The notes under the pieces: model-generated
Databases searched by the model: none
Seen by the model: only the letters and a program-made list of their open reading frames with translations
Told to the model about the DNA's origin: nothing
Source: Halichondria panicea
Taxonomy: Eukaryota > Porifera > Demospongiae > Suberitida > Halichondriidae
DNA: 64,000 nucleotides
NCBI RefSeq assembly: GCF_963675165.1
Contig: NC_087377.1
Span: 10,526,632 to 10,590,631, forward strand
Direction of reading: 5' to 3'
Position numbers and translations under genes: made by a program
Shown: positions 1 to 11,192 of the stretch, piece after piece
Position numbering within the stretch: position 1 is the stretch's first letter
How the letters are laid out: every line of letters begins with the position of its first letter

Positions 1-1474
1 TCAACAGAGTGTTAATCAGCTCTAGTTACCATGGTGCACTTCTATGAATGACAGTTCAATATAAACAAGGAATCACACAGGATGAAAGACATTACAAAGA
101 AACTTTAGGACTGACCCTCTCACCTCTTCCATACATGTGCTATTAAATTAAAAAACACGCTTCCTGTGACAAAGCCAGGAACACATTTTAAGCAGGGGGA
201 AAAAACCATTACACATGTGCAATACACCAAATAAGTGTATTTTAATCAGCCCACTGAAGCCATACACACCCGACTACACACAATAATGTGAAATCCTTTT
301 AACACCAGCCAATACAGTAAACAACACGGGTTTAGTGATATTCCCCGGCCATCAATTATAACACCATATGAAGGAAAGCATGCGTACCCTTTTATTAAGT
401 TGTGCTGCAAATATAGACAGTACAGGGGGAATTCCATAACAAGGGGAAAGCTCTACATTCTAACATTAAAAATCTATTAAAAGCACTACAAATCTTGTAC
501 GCTAACACTAATTGTGTGATGCCATTGTTGCAATTTGATAGGCTTTGTACCGACTGTGTGTACAGTTTTACACATTAAGGCACTGTATTCACAACTAGTT
601 AACAAACCTTTGTAATCAATGCCTACCACAGCACCCAAAGCCTTCACTGCCGTGAAGCATTATAGTACATGTAAGAAGACTAACTACAAAGTACACAGAA
701 GCAGAAAAGTTCAGAGTGGGTAGCTTCTCAAGTGTTTTAAGTGTTTCAGGTTACAATCAAGAGTTCAAAAATGCAATCGGGGGACTCACATTCAAAAATT
801 CAAAAAACATTTTTTTAACAGTGTAAACTAGACTGCATTGACATATCTCACCTGGTGATCTCTTGAGGGGTGACCTGGTGTATGGTGACTCACTCTCGAA
901 GACGGGCAAGGTGTCATTGGATTGGTCGTTGTCAGAGTCGGCCGGGTTGGCGGCAGTCGAGGCGAAGGACTGCTCACCAGGGGGTTCAAATTCTGCGGGG
1001 AGACCTGCAACTGTGGGTGTGGGGGTACAGAGGTGAAAGGTGACACACAAGAGAAATGTTCTGGCCAGACGTTAATGCATTCCATCGTGCAATGAATATA
1101 AGGAGGGAAATGGAATGCACAGGTGCACAATATGAATAATGCTATAAGGAATGTTTGTCAAGTGAGAGACCTATTGCTAGTAATGATTGACCGAATGCTG
1201 TCAACAAAATTACATGGCCACTGATGGTCTAGTAGACAGTTACATGTCAAAGCGTCAGTGGCGGGGGGGGGGGTAGTAGTACAAATGATTGTCCTGATAG
1301 ACAATAGTAGAGAGGATGATGCTTTTACATGTATTAAGGGGGTTTTAGTGATAGTTCACACAGGAAACAGTAGATTTTAGAGTATACACTGTTTGAACAC
1401 AAGACACTACTAGTGGTGATTCAGTACCAGCACAGTATTATTGAGTACATGTGCTACGTACTATGAGGCTATAC

Positions 1475-2093
1475 TATGACATCCATATATGAAATCATGC
1501 ATAGAGTTTCCTTGAAGCCGGGCCACACCCGAATCAGGCGATCAAACATAACTAAAGTACATATCCCTGTATTGATTCCTTCATGCAAGTGGTTCGTGCT
1601 ACTATAGTTACAATAATTGCAAGTAAAATGAAAGCACCGCGAGTGCTGATGCCTCGGTGGAGGTGCCAAAGCTACATAACATAAAGCTGCTAATAGCTTT
1701 TATATACACATTAATCATTAACTTTGCTGCATGCAGGCAGAATCCAGCAAAGAGTGGGTAATGATCGACCACGATTGTTGTTAAAAACGATCGATGCCAA
1801 AGTTAAAGTTTAAAATGAATGGCTGCATCAGCAGAGCTTTGCAGCTCTCTTCTCACTCTTGCAGCTACCAATTGCTAGCGTTCTAGTACAGAGCTAACTA
1901 CTAAGTAGAGTAGGAACATTCGGTGAACAAGTTCTGAAAAGGCTGCAATGGCATTCCAAGAAAGCAAAACTAGGCATAACTCGAGAACAAAGCATTATTT
2001 TGCAAATCCACGAATTGAAATCCAAGAAAACATGACTAGAAGCCTACAGAAACTCTTACTTGCACTTCATTGATCCTTGCGCAGCTGTAGCCG

Positions 2094-2137
<44 letters not shown>

Positions 2138-2335
2138 CACAATACCGTATACATCACTTGCGCATGCGCACTGAGGCATAACGACATCCATAATTTATAT
2201 GAAATCATGCATAGAGTTTCCTTGAAGCCAGGCCACACCCGAATCAGGCGATCAAGCATAACTAAAGTACATATCTCTCTATTGATTCCTTCATGCAAGT
2301 GGTTCGTGCTATTATAGTTACAATAATTGGAACTA
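1475..2335. repeat. Direct repeat pair, about 160 bp units
   Basis: A unit running from the tatatgaaatcatgcatagag segment to the caagtggttcgtgct segment occurs at about 1475-1620 and again at about 2187-2335, same orientation. The same pair recurs in the duplicated block at about 26185-26325 and 26850-27000. No coding potential is evident. An inverted relative of the sequence just right of the first unit lies at about 49384-49560. Confidence 0.7.
1830..2190. repeat. Interspersed repeat ending in microsatellite plus gcgcatgcgc hairpin
   Basis: About 360 bp with a conserved core (aactcgagaacaaagcatt, then a segment about catgactagaagcc), followed by a CA microsatellite at 2096-2132 and a palindromic gcgcatgcgc/gaggcataa end. 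Related copies lie at 9114-9530 (CAGA microsatellite), 21235-21430 (reverse orientation, short TG run) and 26520-26845. The order core, microsatellite, terminal hairpin resembles some non-autonomous Helitron-related elements, but that class is only a suggestion. Confidence 0.5.
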
Positions 2336-4983
2336 AGGAGATCAATGCCTGCATGCATTGACTGGGAGGTCATACAATAAAGACAATTAACAATTGTAGC
2401 GAGTGAATGGAAGAAACAAGGGGTTCAAACCTCAAACATTGACATTTTCTATGAGTTATGAAAATCACATGCACATCCCCACCACACCCCATACGCCCAC
2501 TCACTGTATTGCGATATCCGGTCGCTGGTGTACGGGGAACGGGGATGACCAATCGGAGGGGCCAAACCTGAAGATGGGTAAAGATCATCATAGCAACATT
2601 TTAAAAACAAGAACTAAAAATAAAATTTACTAGTGTAATGATCATTTACCAGACTCAAGTAAATGTAATATGTACAACACAACACCTACATGACTGTACA
2701 TTGCTATCCTGAAGTAGGATTCTACGTATGGTTGTCTAATATGGATTCTTATGATGATTTGAACGCTCCAGACAAAAGCATAGTCTGGACACTACGGTCT
2801 GTATATACACAGTACATATCGGGTTACAACAGTCGATTAAAATATTGCTACATGCAACTATAATTATTGCTAACTAGGTAGCGTCAACTGTTCACATACA
2901 TGTAAGTACATGTATAATACCTGGTATTGGTTCGAAGAGATATGGGCTGGCGGTTGATCCCCCTCCCCTCGCTATTGGAGTTGGTGCGTACACTTGCTGC
3001 TCCGCTCTCCTCTTGCTGAAACCACACCCATCAACGGTCACACTGGAGGTACACCCATCAGTAGCGTCAGTGGGGACGTCCCTGCTCGTTAACCCAGGGG
3101 GCTGGACATCAGCAGGTATCTGTTACGGTTACAAAAAGGGTGTGTGTTTTTGAAATGTTGCTATGATGATCTTTACCCATCTCCTGGTTTTCCCCCTCCG
3201 ACAATTATTATTGTTAGTAACAGGGCAGCAATGTATGTTATAATTAATTATAAGCAAAAAGCTGTTAAATCATTAACACATGTATATACATCAAAGGTTT
3301 TGATTGTTGAAAACTGTGTCAATAGGTTGATTGCACGTACCTCTTTCTCTTTGCTGCCTCCATGGGCACTGATAGGCCAGCTGTGTCTATTGGGAGGGGG
3401 TAGTCCCCCCTGCATGTCCGGCTGGATCCCATGCATAGCAACCAAGCCGCTAGAGCTCTTCTGATTTAACGGAGACTTGATTCCCATGCCCAGTCGTGCC
3501 ATAATGAGGTCAGTGTTCTGATGGAGCTCTGTCAGTAAGAGGGTGTGGTCTCGATAAGAGCCACTCCCACATAATTATAGAGAATTATTCCAGCAACTTG
3601 ATGATGTAGCGACATTACCACAGGTAGCTGTGGAGAGTTTCCTGTAGAGAGAGGGAGAGGGGGCTTCATGACAAAGTAAAGAGGCAATGCGTAAGGGAAA
3701 GTACACAGTCACACAGAACTACTGACTTAAAATTAATATGGATGCAGACACTTCAATGACAAGGGCAATGGGTACACAGTCACGCAGAACTACTGTATTT
3801 ATGGATTCAGACACTTCAACTTGTGGCCCAATCTCATAACATGATTGGGAAACAGACAGGTACTGTGAGAGACCACACTGAATGTCAAAGCTATCCGAAA
3901 GTACTGAAGACGCTGTGACTAAATGCCTGTAGTTCAATGTCAATTTGAAGACAGTAATCCTCTGCACAAGAATTAATTTCTTATTTACTGTACATAAACA
4001 ATGCACTCAGAAAGGAAATCGTGATGATGCAAGAGTTTGCCACAAACCACGAGGTGCATAATAATAATGCCTTTTATGTACATTCAATGTTGTAAGAGCT
4101 TAGCAATCCTCTGTACAGACATAGTACACTAAACATGACTGTATTGGGTGTAGATACAAATTCAGAGTCAAACTACGTACTTGGCCTGGGCTAGGCTGGC
4201 AAAGGTCGGAGCAAAAGGTTGTCAAACAAGTTATTTTGGTGTTTGGTAAAATTCGTTACATTAACTTTTGAAAAACTGATGAAAGCTCTCTCTGATTACA
4301 ACATACTGCAGTGTTCTGAACTTGGTGTTTTGCACTGAGCTTCGCTTGTTAGTTTCTTTTTACTGTTATATATACTTGCATGCCGATGCTATTAGATTGT
4401 TGTGTATACTGATAATTAATGTGCTGTATAAACATTGGGAATTTGATTCAATAAAGCATCAGTTTACCCACAGTCACTTATAATTTCTGAGAATTACCTA
4501 TAATTATGCTATAGAAGCTAATTTTCAGAATATAATATACTGAGAACTGCATGGACCTTTCAACAATTGTGCATGATACTGCATATACACACATCATAGC
4601 TATAGGATGGACTGAGATAGCTGGGCTATACTATAAATGTCTGCATGTACACCTTTGCATTGGGGGACCATCAGGGGTGCATGCATGGGGAAGGAAAATT
4701 AAGAGTAAACGCTGGATGAAAATGTGACATGCATGATGAGACTATTGTTTACAATCAACGGCACTGTTGAGCCCAATTACTAGCTATGTGAGGTCCTATA
4801 TGCTATGAATAATCAGTCTAGAATAATGAATATCAATCAGCGAGCATGGTGGTCTAATAGGCCACACTAATTGATATTTATGTCCCGAAAAACAGACCAG
4901 GTGTGTGGTTTTATATAATATTCATCTTGCCTGCCTGTGCCAAATATTCCGGAATAATTTTTTGATAATGCCCACCTGCATGC

Positions 4984-5041
4984 TAGCCTCGAATCCAGGC
5001 CGATTAAAATACGTATTTTAATCGGCCTAGTCTTGAGGCTA
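4984..5041. mobile_element. 58-bp hairpin element, TAGCCTCGA termini
   Basis: A near-perfect palindrome starting tagcctcgaatccaggcc and ending ggcctagtcttgaggcta, with a central attaaaatacgtattttaat. The flanks are cctgcatgc on the left and cctgcatcatgc on the right, an imperfect 9-bp target duplication with a 3-bp insertion. It is one of the smallest members of the 9-bp-duplication family found across this window. Confidence 0.7.
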
Positions 5042-5232
5042 CCTGCATCATGCTATATACATTTTATATATGCACGACTCCATTCACTATTCCACTTACA
5101 CACTGACATTAAGTTACATTATAATTGTCACAAATAGTTTAGAAAAGAGTACTTGAATAGTTTTCTCAGAGGTATATATACTGGATCAATAAAATTATTG
5201 TGCACTTCTCCCAATCATAAACAGTGAATTGA

Positions 5233-5239
5233 TATAAAA
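5233..5239 (+). promoter_or_regulatory. TATA box of the 5306 Ig receptor
   Basis: TATAAAA lies 67 bp before the start codon of the Ig receptor, which puts an expected transcription start near 5264 and gives a short leader. Similar TATAAAA motifs precede the receptors starting at 11193 and 50863. Confidence 0.5.
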
Positions 5240-5305
5240 GCAACTGTACAATCACACCTCAGTAAACTTTATGATATTGACATGCAGAGAAACGCAATTG
5301 TGAGC

Positions 5306-6589
5306 ATGAATATTCTTGTGTTCACCCTTTTTAAGTGGTTTCTTTGTTGGGAGATTGCATCTACATCTGAAGCATACGCCAAAACAGTTGGTAAGTGAAA
5401 TGTCGATGTATATATCTGTGATCATGTACGCATGTGCATGTTCATGCATATATATGTTGGTCATTCCATGTTTACATAGTTTTCCTCCATATGCACCAGA
5501 AAACCTTTTCACTGATTCTCAAGACAGGACTATAATCTCGTTTTTAAGGGATGAGGTTGAATTTATTTGCAATAGTGATTGTCTTTTATCATTTTGGATC
5601 ATCAATGACCTGTACTACTATCGAAATAACCCATTACCAGAAGGATATGTTTTTCATTATCCTTCTACATTGATTGTGGATACTATTGCTGCATCAGTGA
5701 ATAGAACAACGTATCAGTGCGTTGCCTGTAATACTTTAAGTTCTACACTTACTCTACATTTACAAGGTAATGATCACGTCTCATCACAGTGCATGCATAT
5801 AATGTTAAATTTAAATGCATGCCTGTTGTATAATCATATCATCATTGTGCAACTCACATGCAGAAAGAAATGGCATCAGTACAACATTTCGAAGCTACTA
5901 CCAAACAACTTCACATTTATCCGAGTCAACAATAATACCTAGAGTACCAATTAGTTCTGGATTTGGTTCGACCAGCAATATTGAGCTAGCTAGATCTATA
6001 TCATTGAGGCCAAGCTGTAAGTTTGTACGTTTTTTGATTGTGATGACCGTGAATTTAAATAAATTCACATGCATAATTATAGTTACAGTAATTCGGCAGA
6101 GTACTAGATCTACTGCACCTATAAGATCTAGTAATCATCAGAATGCAAGTCAAAGAGTAAGCACAACACTAACGTGCTCAGGGAGGTGGGATTGCCAATT
6201 TCATAACGAAACTTTTTCCGGTAAGACATAATTACATGTACACAGTGCATGTTAATCATTATTAATCATAGGGATTGGATTGATTGCTGGCACAATAAGC
6301 TCTGCAATACTCATATTTTGCACGTTGTCATGTCTAGTAACAATAAAAATTTACCGCAAAAAGAAAGAAATCCCAAATGGTAAGATAATTATGTTGTTTC
6401 GATATAATTACGATTCAGTACAATACAGACTTAACAGAGAAACATGTATATGAAGAGCTGCAATTGCCGGAAGTGTCAGAGCCTGTCTACTGTGAAGTCC
6501 AAAATATTACAAAAATGACTGAGAACGAGTGTTATGGTGGATCGAAGCGTAATGAACTTCACATTGAATCATGTCCAGCATATCAGTGA
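5306..6589 (+). CDS. Ig-domain transmembrane receptor with tyrosine-motif tail
   Basis: Six exons join(5306..5390,5500..5766,5864..6016,6089..6220,6272..6379,6429..6589) give 301 aa with GT-AG introns of 49-109 bp, all phase 1. Residues 1-28 are a signal peptide (MNILVFTLFKWFLCW). Residues 29-117 form one Ig domain, with a Cys in EFICNSD, a Trp in LSFWIIND and a second Cys in TYQCVAC. Residues 118-212 are a Ser/Thr-rich stalk, 213-248 a TM segment (GLIAGTISSAILIF...) followed by RKKK. The tail, 249-301, holds HVYEELQLPEVSEPVYCEV, a near-ITAM with Yxx[L/V] pairs spaced 9 apart, then NECYGG and a C-terminal PAYQ. The last exon is homologous to the tail exon at 44546-44703. Probable plasma-membrane signalling receptor; ligand unknown. 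The exon 4 acceptor was chosen at 6088 because the alternative at 6099 gives a stop. Confidence 0.85.
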
Positions 6590-6847
6590 TATAATTATAA
6601 TAATTATATGTATCACACTTCACTTGAATCATGTATAATGATTTTAACCCATGCATGCATGCACACTGTGTGCAACAGCATGGGTTGTCTGGTGCATGTA
6701 GGTGTGCATTTTATAGATGTAACAGTATAATTATGATTTTGCTTAGCACATTCCTTTCGTTCCTTTCATGTCCTTCCCTCAATGAATTTCTTTCACACTA
6801 TAACACAAATTTTTATCAATTTGAAGTCACAATAACTTAACTAAAAT

Positions 6848-8515
6848 CTAAAACGAGATTAGAAGACTCACAATGAGAATTTGTATGCCAAATGAATGTA
6901 GAGAATTTCTTCCATTCTTTATTTCTGTTCCAACGTGAAACTTTTGTGAAGCACTACTTTTGTTTGGAGAGCATAGATTGTTTACCTCACTGAATAGAAA
7001 TACTTTAAGTGACTCTACTAGGTAGAGATTTTCAAAACAAATTAGTTTTTTTGGTCCGTAATATTTAACAGTAAACTCTGCTGAGCGATGCCCCACACAA
7101 GGACATTTAGGCATTGCCATATTCGAATTTTGTGGTATGTAACAACTACAATCTTCATTTGATCCTGGTGTCATTGCCCAGAGAGACATTAATGATTCAT
7201 TTGCAGGAATTGACAAATTGGTCGATAAACAGTATTTTCCTCCTTTGTTCACCTGGACAATAACCTGCTTCCCTATATGAAACAGAGTAGAAAGATGGTG
7301 AACATGCACTGTATATATATATGCACTACTAACCTTCAAATCGAAACTCTAGCTTTGTAGGAAAAACCGTTTTATCAACGTCATCGATACGAATAAACTT
7401 GCTCCTATCATCTATTATTGAATTAAACACATGTGGTCCAAACTGACATTTGGTTTCATTGGTTTGATTGGGTCTATATACGCTCCAAAATGAACCAGCA
7501 TTGCACTCTATAATTTCACATTTATAGGTACTCGTTCCATTAACTCCGGGGGGGGGTTGCCAAGAAAATTCCACTCCATCTTGTGTATAACGAAATAATC
7601 TTGATACTAGCTTAATCGGAGCAAGTGAGAAGGTGCGGAGCATCAATCCTGCAAGGGAATTATTTTTCTATAAGTCTGACAGGGTCTACATGGATTATTG
7701 GCACTCAAAACGCTCTATTTAGCATGCATGCAGGAGCAGCTATATGAATTAGCTACAGTGGAACCTCCATTAACGACCCCCATGCATAATGGCCAAGAGC
7801 TCAGGTCCGGATTGAAACTACAATGACTTCAATGTAAAGCAACCTCTCAGGAACGGCTACCTCTCTATACTATAATGAGCAGCTTAATTTCTAGTCCCCC
7901 AATCAGCTTTAGCAATGGAAAATAACCTCCCAGAACGGACAGCCACACCCATAAATTATTTTTCGGAGATAGCATTGTTTTGCATAACCGTGAAAACCTT
8001 GTCCATAGATATCTATGGCTTGTCCCTACAGCCTTTTTCAAAGCTTAAATGAGCTAAAGCGGCAGTTAGCAAAGCTCGTTCAAGATTTATTTGCAGCAAT
8101 AAATGACTCCTTAGAGCATATAATTTATACATACAGCTGGCAATCGAAAACTCCCAAGGAAGACCACCTCTCTATAACGACCAAAAGGTTGTTCCCCAAT
8201 GGTGTCCGTTTTATGGAGATTCCACTGTATAGTATAAGTATAGCATGCATGCATAAAACAATCATGACAGCACTGATTCATGCATGCAGAGACCAGAGTC
8301 CAATTGAACAGCTAGGTTATACACATTCTTATGTGAATTATATGATATCTACAGCTCTATATAATTATACAGATATACAAATGAATTCATAGCTACATGC
8401 AGCTCTATCCTAAATCATGATAATATATAGCCTAGATTCTATATAATTATAATTATAGTCCATAACACTTACCTAAAAGAATGGCGATGAGTAAAAACTT
8501 GCTGCAACTAGACAT
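6848..8515 (-). CDS. Secreted or GPI-anchored protein with two-exon X-Y module
   Basis: Three exons complement(join(6848..7272,7334..7648,8473..8515)) encode 260 aa, both introns phase 1. Exon 1 is a signal peptide (MSSCSKFLLIAILL). Exon 2 (residues 15-119) contains APIKLVSRLF and SKFIRIDDVD; exon 3 (120-260) contains SLMSLWAMTPGSNEDCSC and KKLICFENL. Both match exons 4 and 5 of the 38162-41293 receptor in order: ARVKLISRL and DLRVMWPTHPKSDDDCIC with DRICWKNL. I call these modules X and Y; I recognise no named domain. The protein ends with a hydrophobic stretch after a polar spacer (FGIQILIVSLLISF), as in GPI-anchored proteins, with no cytoplasmic tail. The gene is tail-to-tail with the 5306 receptor, 258 bp apart. 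Its first intron holds a pogo-like element. Confidence 0.75.
7756..8227. mobile_element. pogo/Tigger-like non-autonomous element
   Basis: Begins cagtggaacctccattaacg and ends in the inverted match gttttatggagattccactg, flanked by TA on both sides (7754-7755 and 8228-8229). The terminal CAGTGGAACC and TA duplication are typical of pogo/Tigger-type Tc1-mariner elements. No transposase is left. It sits in intron 1 of the 6848-8515 gene. Confidence 0.65.
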
Positions 8516-8604
8516 AGCTGTATAATATTATAGCAAGAAGAAAAGGAAATTACTTTTTTTCAAGGCCTTTTAAGTATACGTAGGGCGTACTGGTATGTTC
8601 GGCG

Positions 8605-8650
8605 TAGCCTCGAATCCACGCCGATTAAAACACGCGTGGATTCGAGGCTA
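8605..8650. mobile_element. 46-bp hairpin element
   Basis: tagcctcgaatccacgcc pairs with the right arm cgcgtggattcgaggcta. The left and right flanks (tgttcggcg, tgttatttg) share only four bases, so the target duplication is decayed. Same family as 4984-5041. Confidence 0.6.
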
Positions 8651-9113
8651 TGTTATTTGGATATCGCAACTAGGTCAACTAGTGTTCAAGCTGGCGCTGT
8701 GCTAATGCCTCTCGCCATGTTTTTGCTTTCGCTCAAAAGTATTAGAGTGTTATCTATAATGAATTTTATATTAAAGTTAGCTTATCTATATAAAGTCACT
8801 GAGAAGTAAAGACTTATTTACATGTTCTATTGTTGTTATTTATTGTATTATGTGGCTTACCAGGACCTCAAGAAAGAAGAAAATTGATTCTTCCAGGATC
8901 TGTAGTTCAGTGTATATAATATCTAAGAAGAAAAGACCTGTGTACATGCATATTGTTATCTATATTGTTATATGGTAGTGTTTTGTGGCTTACCAGGCCC
9001 GCAAGACAAAGATGATTCTGCCAAAGAATCTGGATCTGGATCTTGGATATCACACATGGGGAATGAGCGCGCATGCGCATTACATCCACAGGAATAATTA
9101 AAGGGTGTGTCCA

Positions 9114-9530
9114 AAGAGATCAATTTCACAAAATGGCTACTGCTAGCTAGCTAGCTGTTTTAACAGATATTTTCTGAGTATTGTAGCTAACAAAAAGCTA
9201 GCGTTTTAGTGCAAGGCTAACTCATATGTTGAATAGAAAGTTTGTGCGGACAGATGATGCTATGAAAGATTCTGAAGAGACTGCAACAGCCTTCAATGTG
9301 AGTCAAACTAGCCATAACTCGAGAAAGAAGCTTTAGTTTGCTAATCCACGAATCAAAATCCAAGAAAATGTGGCTAGAAGCCTATAGAAGCTGTTAGTTT
9401 TCGTCGCATTGCAACCGTTGAGCAGTTATAGCTGGAATACACAGACAGACAGACAGACAGACAGACACGTACACACAGTCAGCTTTACCGTATCCCTCGT
9501 GCGGCTACGCCTCGAGGCATAATAATTACA
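9114..9530. repeat. Interspersed repeat with CAGA microsatellite
   Basis: Diverged copy of the 1830-2190 repeat: core ataactcgagaaagaagc, then a segment about gtggctagaagcctatagaag, a CAGA run at about 9441-9467, then the terminal taccgtat...gcctcgaggcataat segment. Non-coding. Confidence 0.5.
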
Positions 9531-9667
9531 GTACACTCTCGGTCACCCATAGATAGATAGAAGGGAGGGATTGGAAACATCACAGGTGACCAATGTATTG
9601 CCCTAGAGAATTCTGACACCATGCGTGTTGCATTCCGCAAGTGATTGATTGCTAGCCAGATGCAAAG

Positions 9668-9739
9668 TAGCCTCGAGACCAGGCCGATTAAAATACGCCG
9701 ATTAAAATACGTATTTTAATCGGCCTGGTCTAGAGGCTA
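9668..9739. mobile_element. 72-bp hairpin element with 9-bp target duplication
   Basis: tagcctcgagaccaggccg pairs with the right end cggcctggtctagaggcta; the attaaaatacg unit is doubled inside. Flanks gatgcaaag (9659-9667) and gatacaaag (9740-9748) match at 8 of 9 bases. Confidence 0.7.
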
Positions 9740-9748
9740 GATACAAAG

Positions 9749-10679
9749 ACAAAGGAGAAGAAAGTGAAGAAAACTGCAGTAAGCACTGGCAAAGCTAGTC
9801 TGTATGTACATTATCCATAGTAAATGTATGGTTTACATCATTTACCTAATTTATTTGATCATCAGAGCTCCATGTTACACTATTTTACATGTGTTTAGCT
9901 AAGGTAAAAAACTTTGTGGGGGATATCTTGAGCTAGGAAGTAGTCATGGTTGCTTGAGAGTGACCAGAGTGTAGAGGGAGCATTGAAATGTGCAGTAGGC
10001 ATAGCCAAGTTGAGCAATATGCTGTTTAATATTTGCTTTTAAGTGTGAAAACAAGGATTCAAAAGTAACTTATTTTGCGGGGGAGCTACTAGTTAACTTC
10101 CAACAACCTTCTTTCAACTCTTCAATTTGGCTTCAGGCGGGGCAGTTCTACCAATAAAATTAATTGTATATAGACCCCGATGTGCAGTAAGAAAAGATTT
10201 TCCTTGCTAACCTTTATCGTTTTGGAAATATACTAATTCAAACTTACCCATACATTTTCCCAAGGGTACTCAGAAAATCTAAAACCTTTTGTATGCCAAC
10301 GGCAGAGCTAGGGGAGGGACACATGATAACCCCACTGTTATGCATTATGATTAGTAAATTCTTTTGCAAGAGCTAAACAGTGACTGATGACGAGAATACA
10401 CCATTGCCTAAAAGGGCGTCAAACTCGTAAAAATTATGTTTTGTGTTTGTAAACATTTTTATGTAAACATCAAAATTGTGTGGATTGTGTGAAAGTCAAT
10501 GCAGCTCGAGGTGGCTGTATTTCAGTAAATAACCGCGGCTTAAAAACGACCTTACCTCGAATCTAATGACTAATTTGCGGTTCTTGTCTCGAGGATAATG
10601 ACTGTTCTCTATTTAAACGCATGTTGGCTTTAATTACCGGATTAGCCACTTCCTGATCCTGGAGCAAGTCAGTTTTGAG
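9749..10679. other. Intergenic, no feature seen
   Basis: No exon, repeat arm or long open frame that I can support. The right part is GC-richer with several CpG (10490-10640), which fits a promoter-proximal position before the TATA box at 10680. Confidence 0.4.
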
Positions 10680-10752
10680 TATAAAAAGAGCTGCCCGTTG
10701 AAAACTACTTGTTTGGGACAAACCAGCACTGGCCGCCGTATTATACTTCAGG
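10680..10752 (+). promoter_or_regulatory. TATA box and 5' untranslated exon of the 11193 gene
   Basis: TATAAAA at 10680-10686 is followed by a short exon that would end at the donor cagg/gtgagt after 10752. The matching acceptor atacatgcag ends at about 11140, and the first ATG in the next exon is 11193. Exon boundaries are inferred from splice consensus only. Confidence 0.45.
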
Positions 10753-11192
10753 GTGAGTTGTGTGGAGTAAACATAATTATACTCAGCTCAGGTAGGTGCA
10801 GGATTAAATTGAAGGTGAAGTGTACTGTATACAATTCAGATAATATCTTGACAATAGTACCTTAATTATTTCACCCAAAATGTATTGTGGACATAAATAC
10901 CATTAATTTAATAACACTATTACCATGGTTACTATAATTGATGATTTTATGCATACATTTCACAATGACAAGGTAATTATACTATTTATGGCACTGATCT
11001 TAATAATTATGCCTTAACCTACCTGAGTAGCTAGCATTCCGTGCCAAGCCAAATGGCCGGTATATCGAGGTGGCCGTACTTCAGAGAGCCGGAATAGCGA
11101 GAGTCTACTGTATACTCAAATTTTTCTTTTATACATGCAGCTCAGATCGTGTGCCACCATCCCAAACCTCACTGTGTAGCAGAGCAACTACA

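Larger units (their letters stand above)
852..3641 (-). pseudogene. Kar5/GEX1/Brambleberry-like relic, 3' exons only
   Basis: Three minus-strand exons of the karyogamy (nuclear-fusion) gene family are recognisable by comparison with the other copies: 3641-3341 (second TM and basic tail), 3119-2921 (reads IPADVQPPG... to FEPIP) and 1004-852 (GLPAEFEPPG... to RSPG). The acceptor of the first is a long pyrimidine tract before AG. The first exon, with the cysteine-rich domain and coiled coil, is absent: homology stops at about 4155. The 3641-3341 exon has a TAA where the 28 kb copy has a tyrosine codon (tggTATtgt), and its length of 301 bp instead of 294 breaks the frame. The other two exons are in frame, with phase-1 joining. 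A relic, not an active gene; later exons are unclear. Confidence 0.75.
1..4155. repeat. Segmental duplication block 1, left copy
   Basis: This stretch aligns nearly colinearly with about 24090-28910. Both begin with the same tcaacagagtgttaat segment, both carry the last exons of a karyogamy-gene relic, and both contain the CA microsatellite region. The right copy differs by a 609-bp hAT-like insertion (25388-25996) and many small indels. The left copy starts at the window edge, so its true left limit is not visible. Homology ends near 4155, inside the intron between exons 1 and 2 of the relic. Confidence 0.85.

Noticed and set aside
2060-2373. Frames encoding His-Thr or Val-Cys runs
   Set aside because: They are translations of the CA microsatellite within an interspersed repeat.
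8015-8392. Plus-strand frame MACPYSLFQSLNELKRQ
   Set aside because: It overlaps the pogo-like element in an intron; there is no second copy or domain to support coding.
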